From the NCBI RefSeq assembly GCF_021227995.1, contig NZ_CP089301.1:2356001-2420000 (forward strand): DNA of 64,000 bases, written 5' to 3'. The position numbers and the translations under genes are program-made. The stretch comes from Novosphingobium kaempferiae. GTDB lineage: Bacteria; Pseudomonadota; Alphaproteobacteria; Sphingomonadales; Sphingomonadaceae. Below, piece after piece: positions 35,761 through 44,107 of the stretch (the first letter of the stretch is position 1; every line of letters starts with the position of its first letter). The notes under the pieces were generated by a model. That model worked only from the letters and a program-made list of their open reading frames with translations, had not been told where the DNA came from and made no database searches.

Positions 35761-37470
35761 ATGAGGGCACTTCACGAAACGAAAGACCGAAGCAGATCGC
35801 GTCGCGGCATTCGACACGGCCTGCTCGGCATGGGGGCGCTGTTGGCGCCTATGCTGGCACTCGTGGGAGGGCCCGCCTTAGCGCAGGGTTCCGCGCCGCC
35901 GGTCAGCCAGTCCCCCACCGTCGATCGCGACCGGCTCGACCGTGTCGATCCCACCATCCCGCGCGCCGGAGCGCCCGCGCAGCTTCCCGCTGCGCCGGTC
36001 AGCATCGACGCCGCGACGCCGGCGCAGGTCGCGCTCAGGATGGTGCGCTATGAAGGGGCGAGCCTGTCCAGCGACGTGCTGGACGTCGCGACGCGCCCCT
36101 TCATCGACACGCCGATCACGCGCGATATGCTGCAGAAGCTCGCCAACGCGGTCAGTGCGGCTTACGCGAAAAGCGACATCGCCTTCTACGCGGTGAGCAT
36201 CCCGGCGCAGTCTGCGGCCGATGGCGTGCTGACCCTGCGCGTCGTCGAAGGGCGCATCGTCCAGTATGCGCTCGCGGGCGAGACCAAGAGCACGCCCAAG
36301 CGGCTGATCGATGCGCACGTCCAGCGCCTCATGCGCGATACGCCGACGCACAAGTCGACGATCGAGCGCACGCTGTCGCTCCTTCGCGACATCCCCGGCC
36401 AGACGGTGCAGGCCAAGCTGCGCGGCACCACCAGGCCGGGCGAGCTTGCGCTCGATCTGGAGGTGACGCGCAAGCAGGTGGAGATCACCCTCAACGTCAA
36501 CAACCGCGGCGTGTTCAACGTGACCACCGGCGCGCAGGCGCAAGTCGGCGTCGCGCTGAACGGATTGCTGCGCGAAGGCGACACCACGCGCCTTTCCGGG
36601 TACGTGCCGCTGCAGCCGCGTCGCTACCAGTTCTACTCGGCGAGCCACCAGACCCCCGTCGGGACGAGCGGCACCACGGTCGGGCTGACCGGCACGTATG
36701 TCCGCACCCGCACCCGTGATCTCGACATCCTCGGCGAAGCGAAGCAGGCGGGCATCGTCGTCGCCCATCCGCTGATCCGCAGCTATCGCCGCAACCTGAC
36801 GCTGACCGCCTCGGTCGACGCGACCAACAGCAACAACTACTACCTCGATACCGCCTTCGGTGGTTTCCGCACCCGCGCCGCGCGCCTCGGCGCCAGCTGG
36901 TCGGCGATCGAGGAGAAGAGCGGCTACGGTATTTCCGTCTCGCTGAGCCAGGGCATCGAAGGTCTCGGCTCGCGCGCGATCGTCGGCTACTCGAAGGAGG
37001 CGTTCCGCAAGGCGAACCTTCAGGCCACCGGCGTCAAGGAACTGAGCCCGCGGCTGGTCGCCAAGGTGACGGCGCGCGCGCAGTACAGTCCGGACCGGTT
37101 GCCGACGACCGAGCGCTTCGTGCTCGGGGGCGAGGGGGCGGGCCTTGCGTTCCGCGATGGCTTCCTGACTGCCGACAAGGCAGTGGCGGGCGGCGCGGAA
37201 CTTTCATGGCGCGTCGTCGGCGGCAAGGCGGACGCACGGGGGCTGACGGTGTTCGCCTATGCCGACGGTGCTTTGGCCAATTCACGGTCGCGACCGCTCT
37301 ATGGTCTGGTCGACCAGGACTACTCGCTCGCCTCAGCCGGAGGCGGCGCGCGAATCACTCCATTCAAGGGTTGGACGGCATCTGCACAAATTGCAGTACC
37401 TGTCAAGAAACCATTCGATGGAATGAGTAATAAAGCGCGCTTTTTCTTCAGCGTGTCCCGCACGCTCTGA
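35761..37470 (+). CDS. Two-partner secretion transporter (TpsB; ShlB/FhaC/HecB family)
   Basis: 569 residues from the ATG at 35761 (GTG 35758 in frame). A signal peptide with basic n-region ends ALVGGPALAQ. A short linker leads to POTRA repeats at ~75-235 (VRYEGASLSSDVLDVATRPFIDTPITRDMLQKLANAVSAAY is the ShlB-type POTRA), then a 16-strand-type barrel ending FFFSVSRTL. Family members export a large TpsA exoprotein with a filamentous-haemagglutinin secretion domain across the outer membrane. No TpsA-like gene is in the window, so the cargo is elsewhere or non-classical. Confidence 0.88.
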   Translation: MRALHETKDRSRSRRGIRHGLLGMGALLAPMLALVGGPALAQGSAPPVSQSPTVDRDRLDRVDPTIPRAGAPAQLPAAPVSIDAATPAQVALRMVRYEGASLSSDVLDVATRPFIDTPITRDMLQKLANAVSAAYAKSDIAFYAVSIPAQSAADGVLTLRVVEGRIVQYALAGETKSTPKRLIDAHVQRLMRDTPTHKSTIERTLSLLRDIPGQTVQAKLRGTTRPGELALDLEVTRKQVEITLNVNNRGVFNVTTGAQAQVGVALNGLLREGDTTRLSGYVPLQPRRYQFYSASHQTPVGTSGTTVGLTGTYVRTRTRDLDILGEAKQAGIVVAHPLIRSYRRNLTLTASVDATNSNNYYLDTAFGGFRTRAARLGASWSAIEEKSGYGISVSLSQGIEGLGSRAIVGYSKEAFRKANLQATGVKELSPRLVAKVTARAQYSPDRLPTTERFVLGGEGAGLAFRDGFLTADKAVAGGAELSWRVVGGKADARGLTVFAYADGALANSRSRPLYGLVDQDYSLASAGGGARITPFKGWTASAQIAVPVKKPFDGMSNKARFFFSVSRTL

Positions 37471-37477
37471 TTGCGCC

Positions 37478-37493
37478 TTTGCGTATACGCAAA
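37478..37493. promoter_or_regulatory. Perfect 16-bp palindrome TTTGCGTATACGCAAA
   Basis: It lies 7 bp after the TpsB stop and 42 bp before the oxygenase ATG, and is fully self-complementary. A closely related sequence, TTTGCGTAAGCGCAA, lies 19 bp upstream of cpaB at 47136-47150, so a common regulator is possible. Confidence 0.5.
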
Positions 37494-37534
37494 ACGCCCG
37501 CCTTGCGCAAAGTGCGGGAGAACAGGATCTCTCC

Positions 37535-38095
37535 ATGCAAAATATCTGGGAAGTCTGGTCCGGCGCATTGTCGGGCGCGGAATGCGATGCAATTCTGGCT
37601 CGCGCCGAACACTACGCGGAAGCCGATGCCACAATCGGGTTCTCCGCGTCCCTGCGCAGCGACTTGTCCTATCGCACGTCGACGATCCGCTGGTTCGATG
37701 CGGTGCGCGAAAAGGACATCGTCGCGCGGATCATGGAATTCGTGCGCTCGTCGAACCGGACGAATTTCGGCGTCGATATCGACGCGCCTTACGAGATCCA
37801 GTTCACCGAATACCGGGCGACGAACAAGGGGCATTACGACTGGCATCAGGATGTCTGGATCGAATCTCCCCGGCCCTATGCGCGCAAGCTGTCGGTCGTC
37901 GTCCAGCTCTCCGATCCGGCGGACTACAAGGGCGGCGAGTTCGAGTTCTTCGGCCTGCAGCATCCCGGTGAGCAGTTCACCGGCCGAGGCAGCATCCTGA
38001 TCTTCCCCTCGTTCCTCCAGCACCGCGTCCTGCCGGTGACGGACGGGCTGCGCCGCAGTCTGGTCACATGGGTCGAAGGTCCGAACTGGCGCTGA
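37535..38095 (+). CDS. 2-oxoglutarate/Fe(II)-dependent oxygenase (prolyl 4-hydroxylase-like)
   Basis: 186 residues. Iron ligands: His and Asp in GHYDWHQDVW (HxD, ~108-110) and the distal His in FPSFLQHRVLP (~167). Arg in RRSLVTW is the 2-oxoglutarate anchor. FTEYRATNKG and YKGGEFEFFG are typical of the P4Hc/PKHD fold. It should hydroxylate a protein or small substrate. The proline-rich, collagen-like lipoprotein 3.5 kb downstream makes prolyl hydroxylation an attractive but untested possibility. Confidence 0.85.
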   Translation: MQNIWEVWSGALSGAECDAILARAEHYAEADATIGFSASLRSDLSYRTSTIRWFDAVREKDIVARIMEFVRSSNRTNFGVDIDAPYEIQFTEYRATNKGHYDWHQDVWIESPRPYARKLSVVVQLSDPADYKGGEFEFFGLQHPGEQFTGRGSILIFPSFLQHRVLPVTDGLRRSLVTWVEGPNWR

Positions 38096-38120
38096 CCAGC
38101 GGCGAGCGCGGATAACGGCG

Positions 38121-38630
38121 ATGGGGGAAGCTGCAACGATACCGAGCCTGGCGGCCCTGGCGCTGCTGGGCTTCGTGCTGACCTGCGGCGCGGTCGTTCA
38201 CGCCGACATCACCCGCAGGCGCATCCCCAACGGGTTGTGCGTCGCCATCGGCGCGATGGCACTGGTTTATGCAACGGCTTGCGGTGGGTGGGCGGGTATC
38301 GTCGATTTCGCGACGCGCGGTGGCATCGCGGTGCTGGTGGCGGTGCCGCTGCTTATGCTCTTTGCGATGCGCCAGATCGGCGGCGGCGACGTGAAGCTCG
38401 CCCTTGCGCTGCTGCTCTGGATACCCGTCGCCGGGATGCCGCTGATGCTTGGCGTCACTGTCCTCACCGGAGCCTTCCTGGCCCTTGCGCTTAAGCTTCT
38501 CGCCCGGCTGTTCTGCTTCGTGCGGGCCGACAGCGTGCCTTACGGCGTGGCGATCGTGGCGGGCGCGCTGGTGTCGCTCGCGCCGCCGATCGGCTCGCTG
38601 GCGATGGCCGCATGCAGCGTCATGGCGTGA
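38121..38630 (+). CDS. cpaA: Type IV prepilin peptidase CpaA/TadV (A24 family)
   Basis: 169 residues with about five to six hydrophobic segments. Both catalytic aspartates are visible: Asp29 in HADITRRRIPN and Asp90 in QIGGGDVKLALAL (GxGD motif). The size fits the short CpaA/TadV branch that lacks the methylase domain. It should process Flp, TadE and TadG of the Tad system whose operon starts at 47169. A degenerate paralogue lies at 56923. Confidence 0.92.
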   Translation: MGEAATIPSLAALALLGFVLTCGAVVHADITRRRIPNGLCVAIGAMALVYATACGGWAGIVDFATRGGIAVLVAVPLLMLFAMRQIGGGDVKLALALLLWIPVAGMPLMLGVTVLTGAFLALALKLLARLFCFVRADSVPYGVAIVAGALVSLAPPIGSLAMAACSVMA

Positions 38631-38914
38631 ACCGCCAGGACACTATCGACACCGATCCGGTGGTAAGTTCCGACCCCTCCCGGGAACCACGCAAAAGGCG
38701 CCGAAAGCCGGGAGCATGGCAAGGCTTTCTCCCGGTTTCGGCTGCGGAAGCCCCGGAAACGGGCCAGCGAAACCCGGGAAACGGCGCTGCTGGGACGGAA
38801 GCCGCGATGGCCTCGTTCCGATGGCAGTTCGGCTGGCCCGGAGCCCATCACGGAGGCACTCTAGGATCAATTCATGAGGCATCGGAGGCCTCGGACGACA
38901 GCGGAGGAAGAGAC
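38631..38914. other. Leader region with long imperfect hairpin upstream of the autotransporter gene
   Basis: 284 bp without a gene. CCGAAAGCCGGGAG (38701-38714) and CTCCCGGTTTCGG (38729-38741) pair with one bulge, and several GGAAACGG/CCCGGGAAAC segments follow. It could be a structured 5' leader; it does not match a riboswitch class I can name with confidence. Confidence 0.4.
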
Positions 38915-40144
38915 TTGCGGCAGGCACTTTCGGGTTCGACGATCCGGCTTTCCATCGGCCTTGCGGCATCCGCGATGGCGATGGCCGGCCTTGCATCGCC
39001 GGCCTTCGCGCAGAGCTACGAGAGCTACGGCGCGAGCGCCGGGCAGGCCGCAGTGGGCCGCGCGCTCGATGCCGTCCAGGCGCCGGACACCAGCCCTTAT
39101 GCCGATATTCTCGACGCGGTGGATGGATTGCCGAACGCGGCGGCGCGGGCCGATGCGCTGGGGCATCTGGGGCCGAGCCCCTACCGTCTGATGCCGCGCC
39201 TTTCGATCCAGTCGATGGACGCGACCGACCGGGAGATCCGCGGCTACCTTGCGCAGCGGCGCGAACTGGCGCTCGATGCGTCGGCGGACGTCCCGGCCAG
39301 CGGCGATCGCACGATCAACGTCATGGTCAGCTACGGGCTCAAGCAGGGCAAGTACAAGGCACGGCCCGACCGTCCGCGCGCCGATTTCGACAGCCGCTCG
39401 ATCCGCGCGGGCTTCGACATCTCGCCCGTGCCGGGGCTGATCCTCGGCACGTCGATCGGTATCGACGGCATCGACGCCAATCTCGACCGCAACCAGAACC
39501 CGCGGAGCACGGTCTTCAACGCGAACGTCACCCCCTATGCGAGCTACACCAACGGGCGGTACTACGTGGACGCGACCGCGGGATATACGCGCAGCTGGTA
39601 TCAGCTGCGCCGTCAGGTGAACTTCACCGGTTTCAGCGACCGGCTGCAGTCCGGGCCGAACGGCGATAACGCCGCGGCCACGGTCGAGGCCGGTGGCATC
39701 CTCAAGCTCGGCGTCCTTCGGGCGCAACCTTTCGCCGGGCTTCACTACCGCTACGCCGATCTCGGCGGGCTGGTCGAAAGCGGCGGCGCGGCTTCGCTGG
39801 CCGTGGCCAAGTTCAAGACGGAATCGGTCCGCAGCAGCCTCGGCCTGCGGGCATCTGCCAGTCTGAAGAAGGGCGCCTGGACCCTGCGTCCCAGCGTTGA
39901 GGGGCAATGGCAGCGTGAGCTGCGCTCGCGCCCCGAAAGCCGGATCGAAGCGATCTTCCTTGCGGGCGGAACGCCGATCTTCACCCTGCCTTCGACCCGC
40001 TACGATCGCGATGGCGCCGTCGTCGGCGCCGGGATCAGCGCGACTCATGGCGAGCGTACCGGGCTGCGACTGTCCTACACGGGCGAGTTCGGCAACGACC
40101 GGCGCATCCATGGCTTCGCCGTCACCGCGAACCACCGGTTCTGA
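38915..40144 (+). CDS. Autotransporter-type outer-membrane beta-barrel protein without passenger
   Basis: 409 residues from a TTG at 38915 preceded by GGAGGAAG; this start gives the signal peptide LSIGLAASAMAMAGLASPAFAQ. After ~120 residues of mature N-terminus, the remainder (~290 residues, from NVMVSYGLKQGKYKARPDRP) is an autotransporter-like barrel of amphipathic strands ending HGFAVTANHRF with C-terminal Phe. There is no long passenger. It may be a stand-alone porin-like or surface protein. It is directly downstream of cpaA. Confidence 0.8.
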   Translation: MRQALSGSTIRLSIGLAASAMAMAGLASPAFAQSYESYGASAGQAAVGRALDAVQAPDTSPYADILDAVDGLPNAAARADALGHLGPSPYRLMPRLSIQSMDATDREIRGYLAQRRELALDASADVPASGDRTINVMVSYGLKQGKYKARPDRPRADFDSRSIRAGFDISPVPGLILGTSIGIDGIDANLDRNQNPRSTVFNANVTPYASYTNGRYYVDATAGYTRSWYQLRRQVNFTGFSDRLQSGPNGDNAAATVEAGGILKLGVLRAQPFAGLHYRYADLGGLVESGGAASLAVAKFKTESVRSSLGLRASASLKKGAWTLRPSVEGQWQRELRSRPESRIEAIFLAGGTPIFTLPSTRYDRDGAVVGAGISATHGERTGLRLSYTGEFGNDRRIHGFAVTANHRF

Positions 40145-40152
40145 GATTGCAG

Positions 40153-40169
40153 GGCTCCACAATGGAGCC
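40153..40169. terminator. Short hairpin after the autotransporter gene
   Basis: GGCTCCA-CAA-TGGAGCC, 7-bp perfect stem with a 3-nt loop, 9 bp after the stop codon. There is no U-tract. Confidence 0.45.
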
Positions 40170-40183
40170 ATGAAACAGCCGAT

Positions 40184-40198
40184 CCGAACATAGTTCGG
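40184..40198. promoter_or_regulatory. Inverted repeat upstream of the orphan ParB-like gene
   Basis: CCGAAC-ATA-GTTCGG is a 15-bp palindrome-like site 67 bp upstream of the ParB-like start. It is a candidate operator for that protein. It is unlike the parS sequence at 18283/18394. Confidence 0.45.
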
Positions 40199-40264
40199 CG
40201 GGATGTGCCGTCGTACCTTCCGCTATGAACGGGTTCTCGGATCATGGCAGAAGGGGGACATGCG

Positions 40265-41284
40265 ATGGGGAATTTTGTTCGCGATATTCTGACGACGCTG
40301 TCTTACGAGCCCGACCCGGTCGAGACCCTGCGACACGAAGGTGAAGAACTTTCGCGGCTCGATCAAAGGCTTGCGGGTTTTTCCCAGGGCAATAGCCGCG
40401 GGCGCACGGCGATCTCGATCCGCCCCGCCGACTGTTCGGTGTGGGACGGAAACCCGCGCGACGTGCCGGGGCTTTCCGCCGACAGCTGCCGCTCGCTGAT
40501 TGAATCCATCGCGCAGGAGGACGGCAACCGCATTCCGGTGCTGGTGCGTCACAATCCACCCGGATCGGAACTTCCCTATGAATTGCTGGTGGGCAGCCGC
40601 CGCCGTTTTTCGGTGGACTGGCTCAACCACAACGGGCGGCCGGAGATCCGGCTGAACGCGATGATCGTCGACCTGAGCGACGAGGAGGCGTTCCGCCTTG
40701 CCGACATCGAGAACCGCGAACGGCAGGACATCACCGAGCTTGACCGCGCGCGCAGTTACCAGAGCGCGGTCGATCGCTTCTACGGTGGCGTCCAGTCCCG
40801 CATGGCCGAGGCGCTGAACCTGTCGAACAGCCAGCTCAGTCGCCTGCTTGCCCTGGCGCAGATGCCGGACGAGGTGGTCGACGCCTTCGCCACGCGCGAG
40901 GAATTGCGTGTACGCCATTCCGAAGTGCTGACCCCGTTGCTGCGCCGTGCCGAACAGCGTGAGCGGCTGCTGGTCGCTGCTCGCGCGATCGGGCTGGAGC
41001 AGCAGCGCCTGGCGGCGGCGAGCGACCGGATGATCCCGGCGGCGACGGTGCTGACACGGCTGAAGCAGGCGGTGGCGGAAGTCGGCGGCGCGCGCGGGAA
41101 CGAGACGGCGCTGGTGGTGGGCGACACGCGGGTGGGCCGCGTCCGCCCTGCGCGTGACGGTCTGTCGGTGGAGCTGACCATCGGCGAGGATACCGATCTC
41201 GAACAGGTGCTCAGGGCCGTCCGCGCCGCCGTGCTGGAAGGCCGGGCGCGAGTCGCCGAAGAGGCCGAACCCGTCGAGGACTGA
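40265..41284 (+). CDS. Orphan ParB-family DNA-binding protein (no ParA partner)
   Basis: 339 residues from the ATG at 40265, which has GGGGGA 7 bp upstream; ATG 40244 is in frame. The order of elements equals the replicon ParB at 17266: CTPase/ParB box (LLVGSRRRFSVDWL, ~105-118), EEAFRLADIENRERQDIT, the HTH QSRMAEALNLSNSQLSRLLALAQMP, and a C-terminal GLSVELTIGEDTDLEQVLRAVRAAV that aligns with GLSLKVVPRSGAGVDEVLAAIRKLL. No ParA gene or GTTGCCACGTGGCAAC site is near. ParB-derived regulators such as VirB of Shigella act on gene expression, and this one sits among surface-structure genes. Confidence 0.88.
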   Translation: MGNFVRDILTTLSYEPDPVETLRHEGEELSRLDQRLAGFSQGNSRGRTAISIRPADCSVWDGNPRDVPGLSADSCRSLIESIAQEDGNRIPVLVRHNPPGSELPYELLVGSRRRFSVDWLNHNGRPEIRLNAMIVDLSDEEAFRLADIENRERQDITELDRARSYQSAVDRFYGGVQSRMAEALNLSNSQLSRLLALAQMPDEVVDAFATREELRVRHSEVLTPLLRRAEQRERLLVAARAIGLEQQRLAAASDRMIPAATVLTRLKQAVAEVGGARGNETALVVGDTRVGRVRPARDGLSVELTIGEDTDLEQVLRAVRAAVLEGRARVAEEAEPVED

Positions 41285-41291
41285 CCGCAAG

Positions 41292-41322
41292 CCGTCGCGC
41301 CACGGAAATCAGGGCGCGACGG
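41292..41322 (+). terminator. Hairpin after the orphan ParB-like gene
   Basis: CCGTCGCGCC and GGCGCGACGG form a 10-bp perfect stem with an 11-nt loop, 8 bp after the stop. It is followed by a second hairpin at 41354, so transcription is probably stopped before the collagen-like gene. Confidence 0.6.
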
Positions 41323-41353
41323 AGACAAATCACTTTCATTCCGGTTCCATCGC

Positions 41354-41391
41354 ACGGCCCGCGCGCAGACGAGAGTTTGCACGCGGGCCGT
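41354..41391 (+). terminator. Second hairpin with following T-run
   Basis: ACGGCCCGCG and CGCGGGCCGT form a 10-bp perfect stem, followed by CGCTTTTG. The 41392-41610 remainder is non-coding and should contain the promoter of the collagen-like gene. Confidence 0.6.
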
Positions 41392-41610
41392 CGCTTTTGC
41401 GCGCCCTGTGCGGCGCAAATGCGCGGTCTGTCGGGCCGTCCCGCTCCGGCGAAGATCTTTTGCCGGGTCTGGCCATGGCTTTCCGAAACGCCCGATCGAG
41501 CCGAAACAACCGCTTTCGGTCCTGCCGCCGGGACGACTTCTTCTGAGCGAGATGTGCTCCGCGACTGTGCCTAACCCTCTGCGCACTGGGCATTCATGGA
41601 GGACAACATC

Positions 41611-43578
41611 ATGCCGGGTAAGAAGCCACGCAGATCCACAAGGCACATATTGCTGTGCGCGACCGCCATTCCCCTTCTGCTGCTGGGAGCCTGCGCCGAC
41701 GGCGTAGGCTTCCGCGTCGGTGCGGGCGGGGGCGGCACTCCCTCTGGGCCGTCCGGTCCCAGCGGCCCGAGCGGTCCGTCTGGCCCGAGCGGGCCTTCCG
41801 GTCCGAGCGATCCCAGCGGCCCTGGCGGTCCGACTGGTCCTGGAGGCCCGACTGGCCCCGGCGGTCCGACTGGCCCCGGCGGTCCGACTGGCCCCGGCGG
41901 TCCGACTGGCCCCGGAGGCCCGACTGGCCCCGGTGGTCCGACTGGCCCCGGCGGTCCGACTGGCCCCGGCGGTCCGACTGGCCCCGGCGGTCCGACTGGT
42001 CCAGGAGGCCCGACTGGTCCCGGTGGCCCGACTGGTCCCGGCGGTCCGACTGGTCCCGGTGGTCCGACTGGCCCCGGTGGTCCGACTGGTCCCGGTGGTC
42101 CGACTGGCCCCGGTGGTCCGACTGGTCCCGGCGGTCCGACTGGCCCCGGCGGTCCGACTGGTCCCGGAGGCCCGACTGGTCCCGGAGGCCCGACTGGTCC
42201 CGGAGGTCCAACCGGCCCCGGAGGTCCGAGCAGCATCACCGGTCCGCTGGTGGGCGTCGGTGTCGGCGGCACGCCGATCCTCGGGCCGAGCGGTCCGGGC
42301 ACGATCATCGACGTCAACGTCACGCCGGGAACGGCGACGGGTAACGGCGGCGGTCTTGCGGTCGACGTGCTGACCGGTGACGGCCATGTCGTGAACGTCG
42401 CTCTGCCGACCACCACGCAGCAGACGCAGGAGGCTCTGGCTCCGGTAGGCTCGCTTGCGGGCGCCCTGCTCGGCAGCCAGGTCGGCTCGACCGTCACGCA
42501 GGTGACCAACGGGCTCGCCCCGACGGTGACCGCAGTGACTTCGACCGTCAGCCAGGTGACCACGCCGGTTCTCGGCACGGTCGACGCGGTGCTGGCCCCG
42601 ATCGTCGGTTCGAACGGCGTGCTGGGTCCGGTCACGGGACAGCTCGGCGGCCTGATCGGCGGCGTCACCGGGAACCTGCCCGGCGGCGGCTCCGGTCCGG
42701 CACCGTCCTATACCGGACCGCTGCTCGGCGTCGATCTCGGCAACAACGTCCTGACCGGCCCCAGCACCAGCGGCACCCTAGCGGGCGTCAACGTGCTGTC
42801 GGACAATCCGGGCCTCGTCTCCGGGCAACTGGTGACGGCTGACGTGCTCGCCGACGGCAACGTCCTCGACGTGACGCTGCCGACGACCGCGGCAGGCGTG
42901 GCGCAGGGGCTCGCCCCTGTCGGCAACCTCGCCGGGGCCCTGCTCGGGGCGCAGGTCGGGGCCGGCGTGACGCAGGTGACCAACGGGCTCGCCCCGGTGG
43001 TGGCTCCCGTCACCGCCGCAGTCGACGCGGTGACCTCGCCGGTGCTCGACACCCTGAACGGTACGCTCGGCCAGGTGGTCGGCGGCATCGGCTCGGGCGG
43101 CACGGCCGGATCGGTGCTCGCACCGGTCACGGGCATCGTCGGCGGACTGGTCGGCGGCGTCGGTGGCGGCGGAGGGACGGGTGACGTCCTGGCTCCGGTG
43201 ACCGGCGTGGTTGGCGGGCTGCTCGGCGGAACGGGCGGCACCGGCAATCTGCTCGCCCCGGTGACGAGCGTGGTCGGCGGTCTTGTCGGCGGCGGCACCG
43301 GGACGGGCGACGTCCTGGCACCGGTGACCGGCGTGGTCGACGGACTGCTCGGTGGGACCGGCGGTACGGGCAGTCTGCTGGCGCCGGTGACGACCGTCGT
43401 CGGCGGCCTCGTCAGCGGGACCGGTGGCGGCACCGGCACCGGCAACATCCTCGCACCCGTGACGGGCGTGGTGGGAGGACTTCTCGGCGGAACGGGCGGC
43501 AGTTCGGGAACCGGCTCTGTGCTGGCTCCGGTGACCGGGCTCGTCGGGGGGCTGCTGGGGGGCGGCTCGGGCAACTAG
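41611..43578 (+). CDS. Collagen-like repeat lipoprotein
   Basis: 655 residues from the ATG at 41611 (GGAGGA 7 bp upstream; ATG 41596 in frame). The signal peptide has the lipobox [10 protein letters not shown], so it is a predicted lipoprotein. After a Gly-rich linker come GPS triplets and then 22 uninterrupted GGPTGP hexapeptides (41824-42219), i.e. Gly-X-Y collagen sequence of ~45 triplets rich in Pro and Thr. Next are two imperfect ~110-residue modules, each with GPLxGV...TQVTNGLAP, and seven copies of a ~22-residue [14 protein letters not shown] repeat up to the C-terminus. It is probably a trimeric, fibrous surface protein. Similar collagen-like proteins occur in other Proteobacteria, but the role is unknown. 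Confidence 0.88.
   Translation: MPGKKPRRSTRHILLCATAIPLLLLGACADGVGFRVGAGGGGTPSGPSGPSGPSGPSGPSGPSGPSDPSGPGGPTGPGGPTGPGGPTGPGGPTGPGGPTGPGGPTGPGGPTGPGGPTGPGGPTGPGGPTGPGGPTGPGGPTGPGGPTGPGGPTGPGGPTGPGGPTGPGGPTGPGGPTGPGGPTGPGGPTGPGGPTGPGGPTGPGGPSSITGPLVGVGVGGTPILGPSGPGTIIDVNVTPGTATGNGGGLAVDVLTGDGHVVNVALPTTTQQTQEALAPVGSLAGALLGSQVGSTVTQVTNGLAPTVTAVTSTVSQVTTPVLGTVDAVLAPIVGSNGVLGPVTGQLGGLIGGVTGNLPGGGSGPAPSYTGPLLGVDLGNNVLTGPSTSGTLAGVNVLSDNPGLVSGQLVTADVLADGNVLDVTLPTTAAGVAQGLAPVGNLAGALLGAQVGAGVTQVTNGLAPVVAPVTAAVDAVTSPVLDTLNGTLGQVVGGIGSGGTAGSVLAPVTGIVGGLVGGVGGGGGTGDVLAPVTGVVGGLLGGTGGTGNLLAPVTSVVGGLVGGGTGTGDVLAPVTGVVDGLLGGTGGTGSLLAPVTTVVGGLVSGTGGGTGTGNILAPVTGVVGGLLGGTGGSSGTGSVLAPVTGLVGGLLGGGSGN
41824..42219 (+). 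repeat. 22 tandem 18-bp repeats encoding GGPTGP
   Basis: The unit GGCGGTCCGACTGGCCCC varies only at synonymous third positions (GGA/GGC/GGT, CCC/CCT, GGC/GGT) and keeps frame throughout: 396 bp = 22 units. Such an array can change length by replication slippage in steps of six residues. Confidence 0.93.
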
Positions 43579-43663
43579 GATGAAGACCGGCGTGTCCACC
43601 ACTCTGTTGCCCTCCCCCTGGCCGGACACGCCACAGCCCTGCCTCGCGTGGCCGAGGTAGGGG

Positions 43664-43704
43664 GGAAGGGGTGGCCCTTGCCGTGGGCCACCCCTTCCAT
43701 TTTT
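43664..43704 (+). terminator. Strong Rho-independent terminator after the collagen-like gene
   Basis: GGAAGGGGTGGCCC and GGGCCACCCCTTCC form a 14-bp perfect stem with a 7-nt loop, followed by ATTTTT. It lies 86 bp after the stop codon and 34 bp before the next ATG. Confidence 0.85.
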
Positions 43705-43737
43705 CGGGGCCAGAATTCACGAGAAAGGATTAGAGCG

Positions 43738-43950
43738 ATGACCAATGATGCTTCCCGCGCCCGCGACTTGCTCCGCATTGCGCTCGAATTGCTCGAAGAT
43801 GACGAATCGCTGGTTGCTGCGGCGATGATCTCGGGCGCGATCAACGTGCTTGAAGGCAATACTTCGCCGGCGGTTGCCGAATCCGGTATTCATCTCAAGC
43901 AGTTCGCGCGTCCGCGACTGGTCACTCCCGACTACCGCAGTTGTGCCTGA
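43738..43950 (+). CDS. Small hypothetical protein, 70 residues
   Basis: It starts at the ATG at 43738 with AAAGGA upstream. The N-terminal half is an acidic amphipathic helix pair (ARDLLRIALELLEDDESLVAAAMISGAINVLEG); the C-terminal half is basic and less ordered. It has no signal peptide and no recognised family. The gene is isolated between two strong terminators (43664-43704 and 43959-44006), so it is transcribed alone from a promoter that must overlap or lie just after the first hairpin. A small regulatory protein is possible, but this is inference. Confidence 0.72.
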   Translation: MTNDASRARDLLRIALELLEDDESLVAAAMISGAINVLEGNTSPAVAESGIHLKQFARPRLVTPDYRSCA

Positions 43951-43958
43951 TCGGCTTA

Positions 43959-44006
43959 TCCACCGGGCCATGCACGGAAGTTGCCGTGCTCCGGTGGATT
44001 TTTTTT
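43959..44006 (+). terminator. Strong Rho-independent terminator after the 70-residue protein
   Basis: Outer arms TCCACCGG/CCGGTGGA and inner arms GCACGG/CCGTGC build a two-part stem, followed by eight consecutive T. It lies 8 bp after the stop codon. Confidence 0.88.
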
Positions 44007-44107
44007 GTGCGTTATTGATTTGGCAACGGAAAACAACCTAAGTGGTAGTAACTAGGACCGGTCCGATGAGATCCGGGCTAGGGGAGACAAGAATACAAGA
44101 GGGTTGC

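Noticed and set aside
38631..38914. c-di-GMP or cobalamin riboswitch before the autotransporter gene
   Set aside because: Some motifs look suggestive (CACGCAAAAGGC, GGAAAC), but the conserved core order of either class is not met; kept only as a structured leader.
41824..42219. Regular short repeats resembling an array
   Set aside because: The repeats are contiguous without spacers and encode an in-frame collagen-like peptide; not a CRISPR array.
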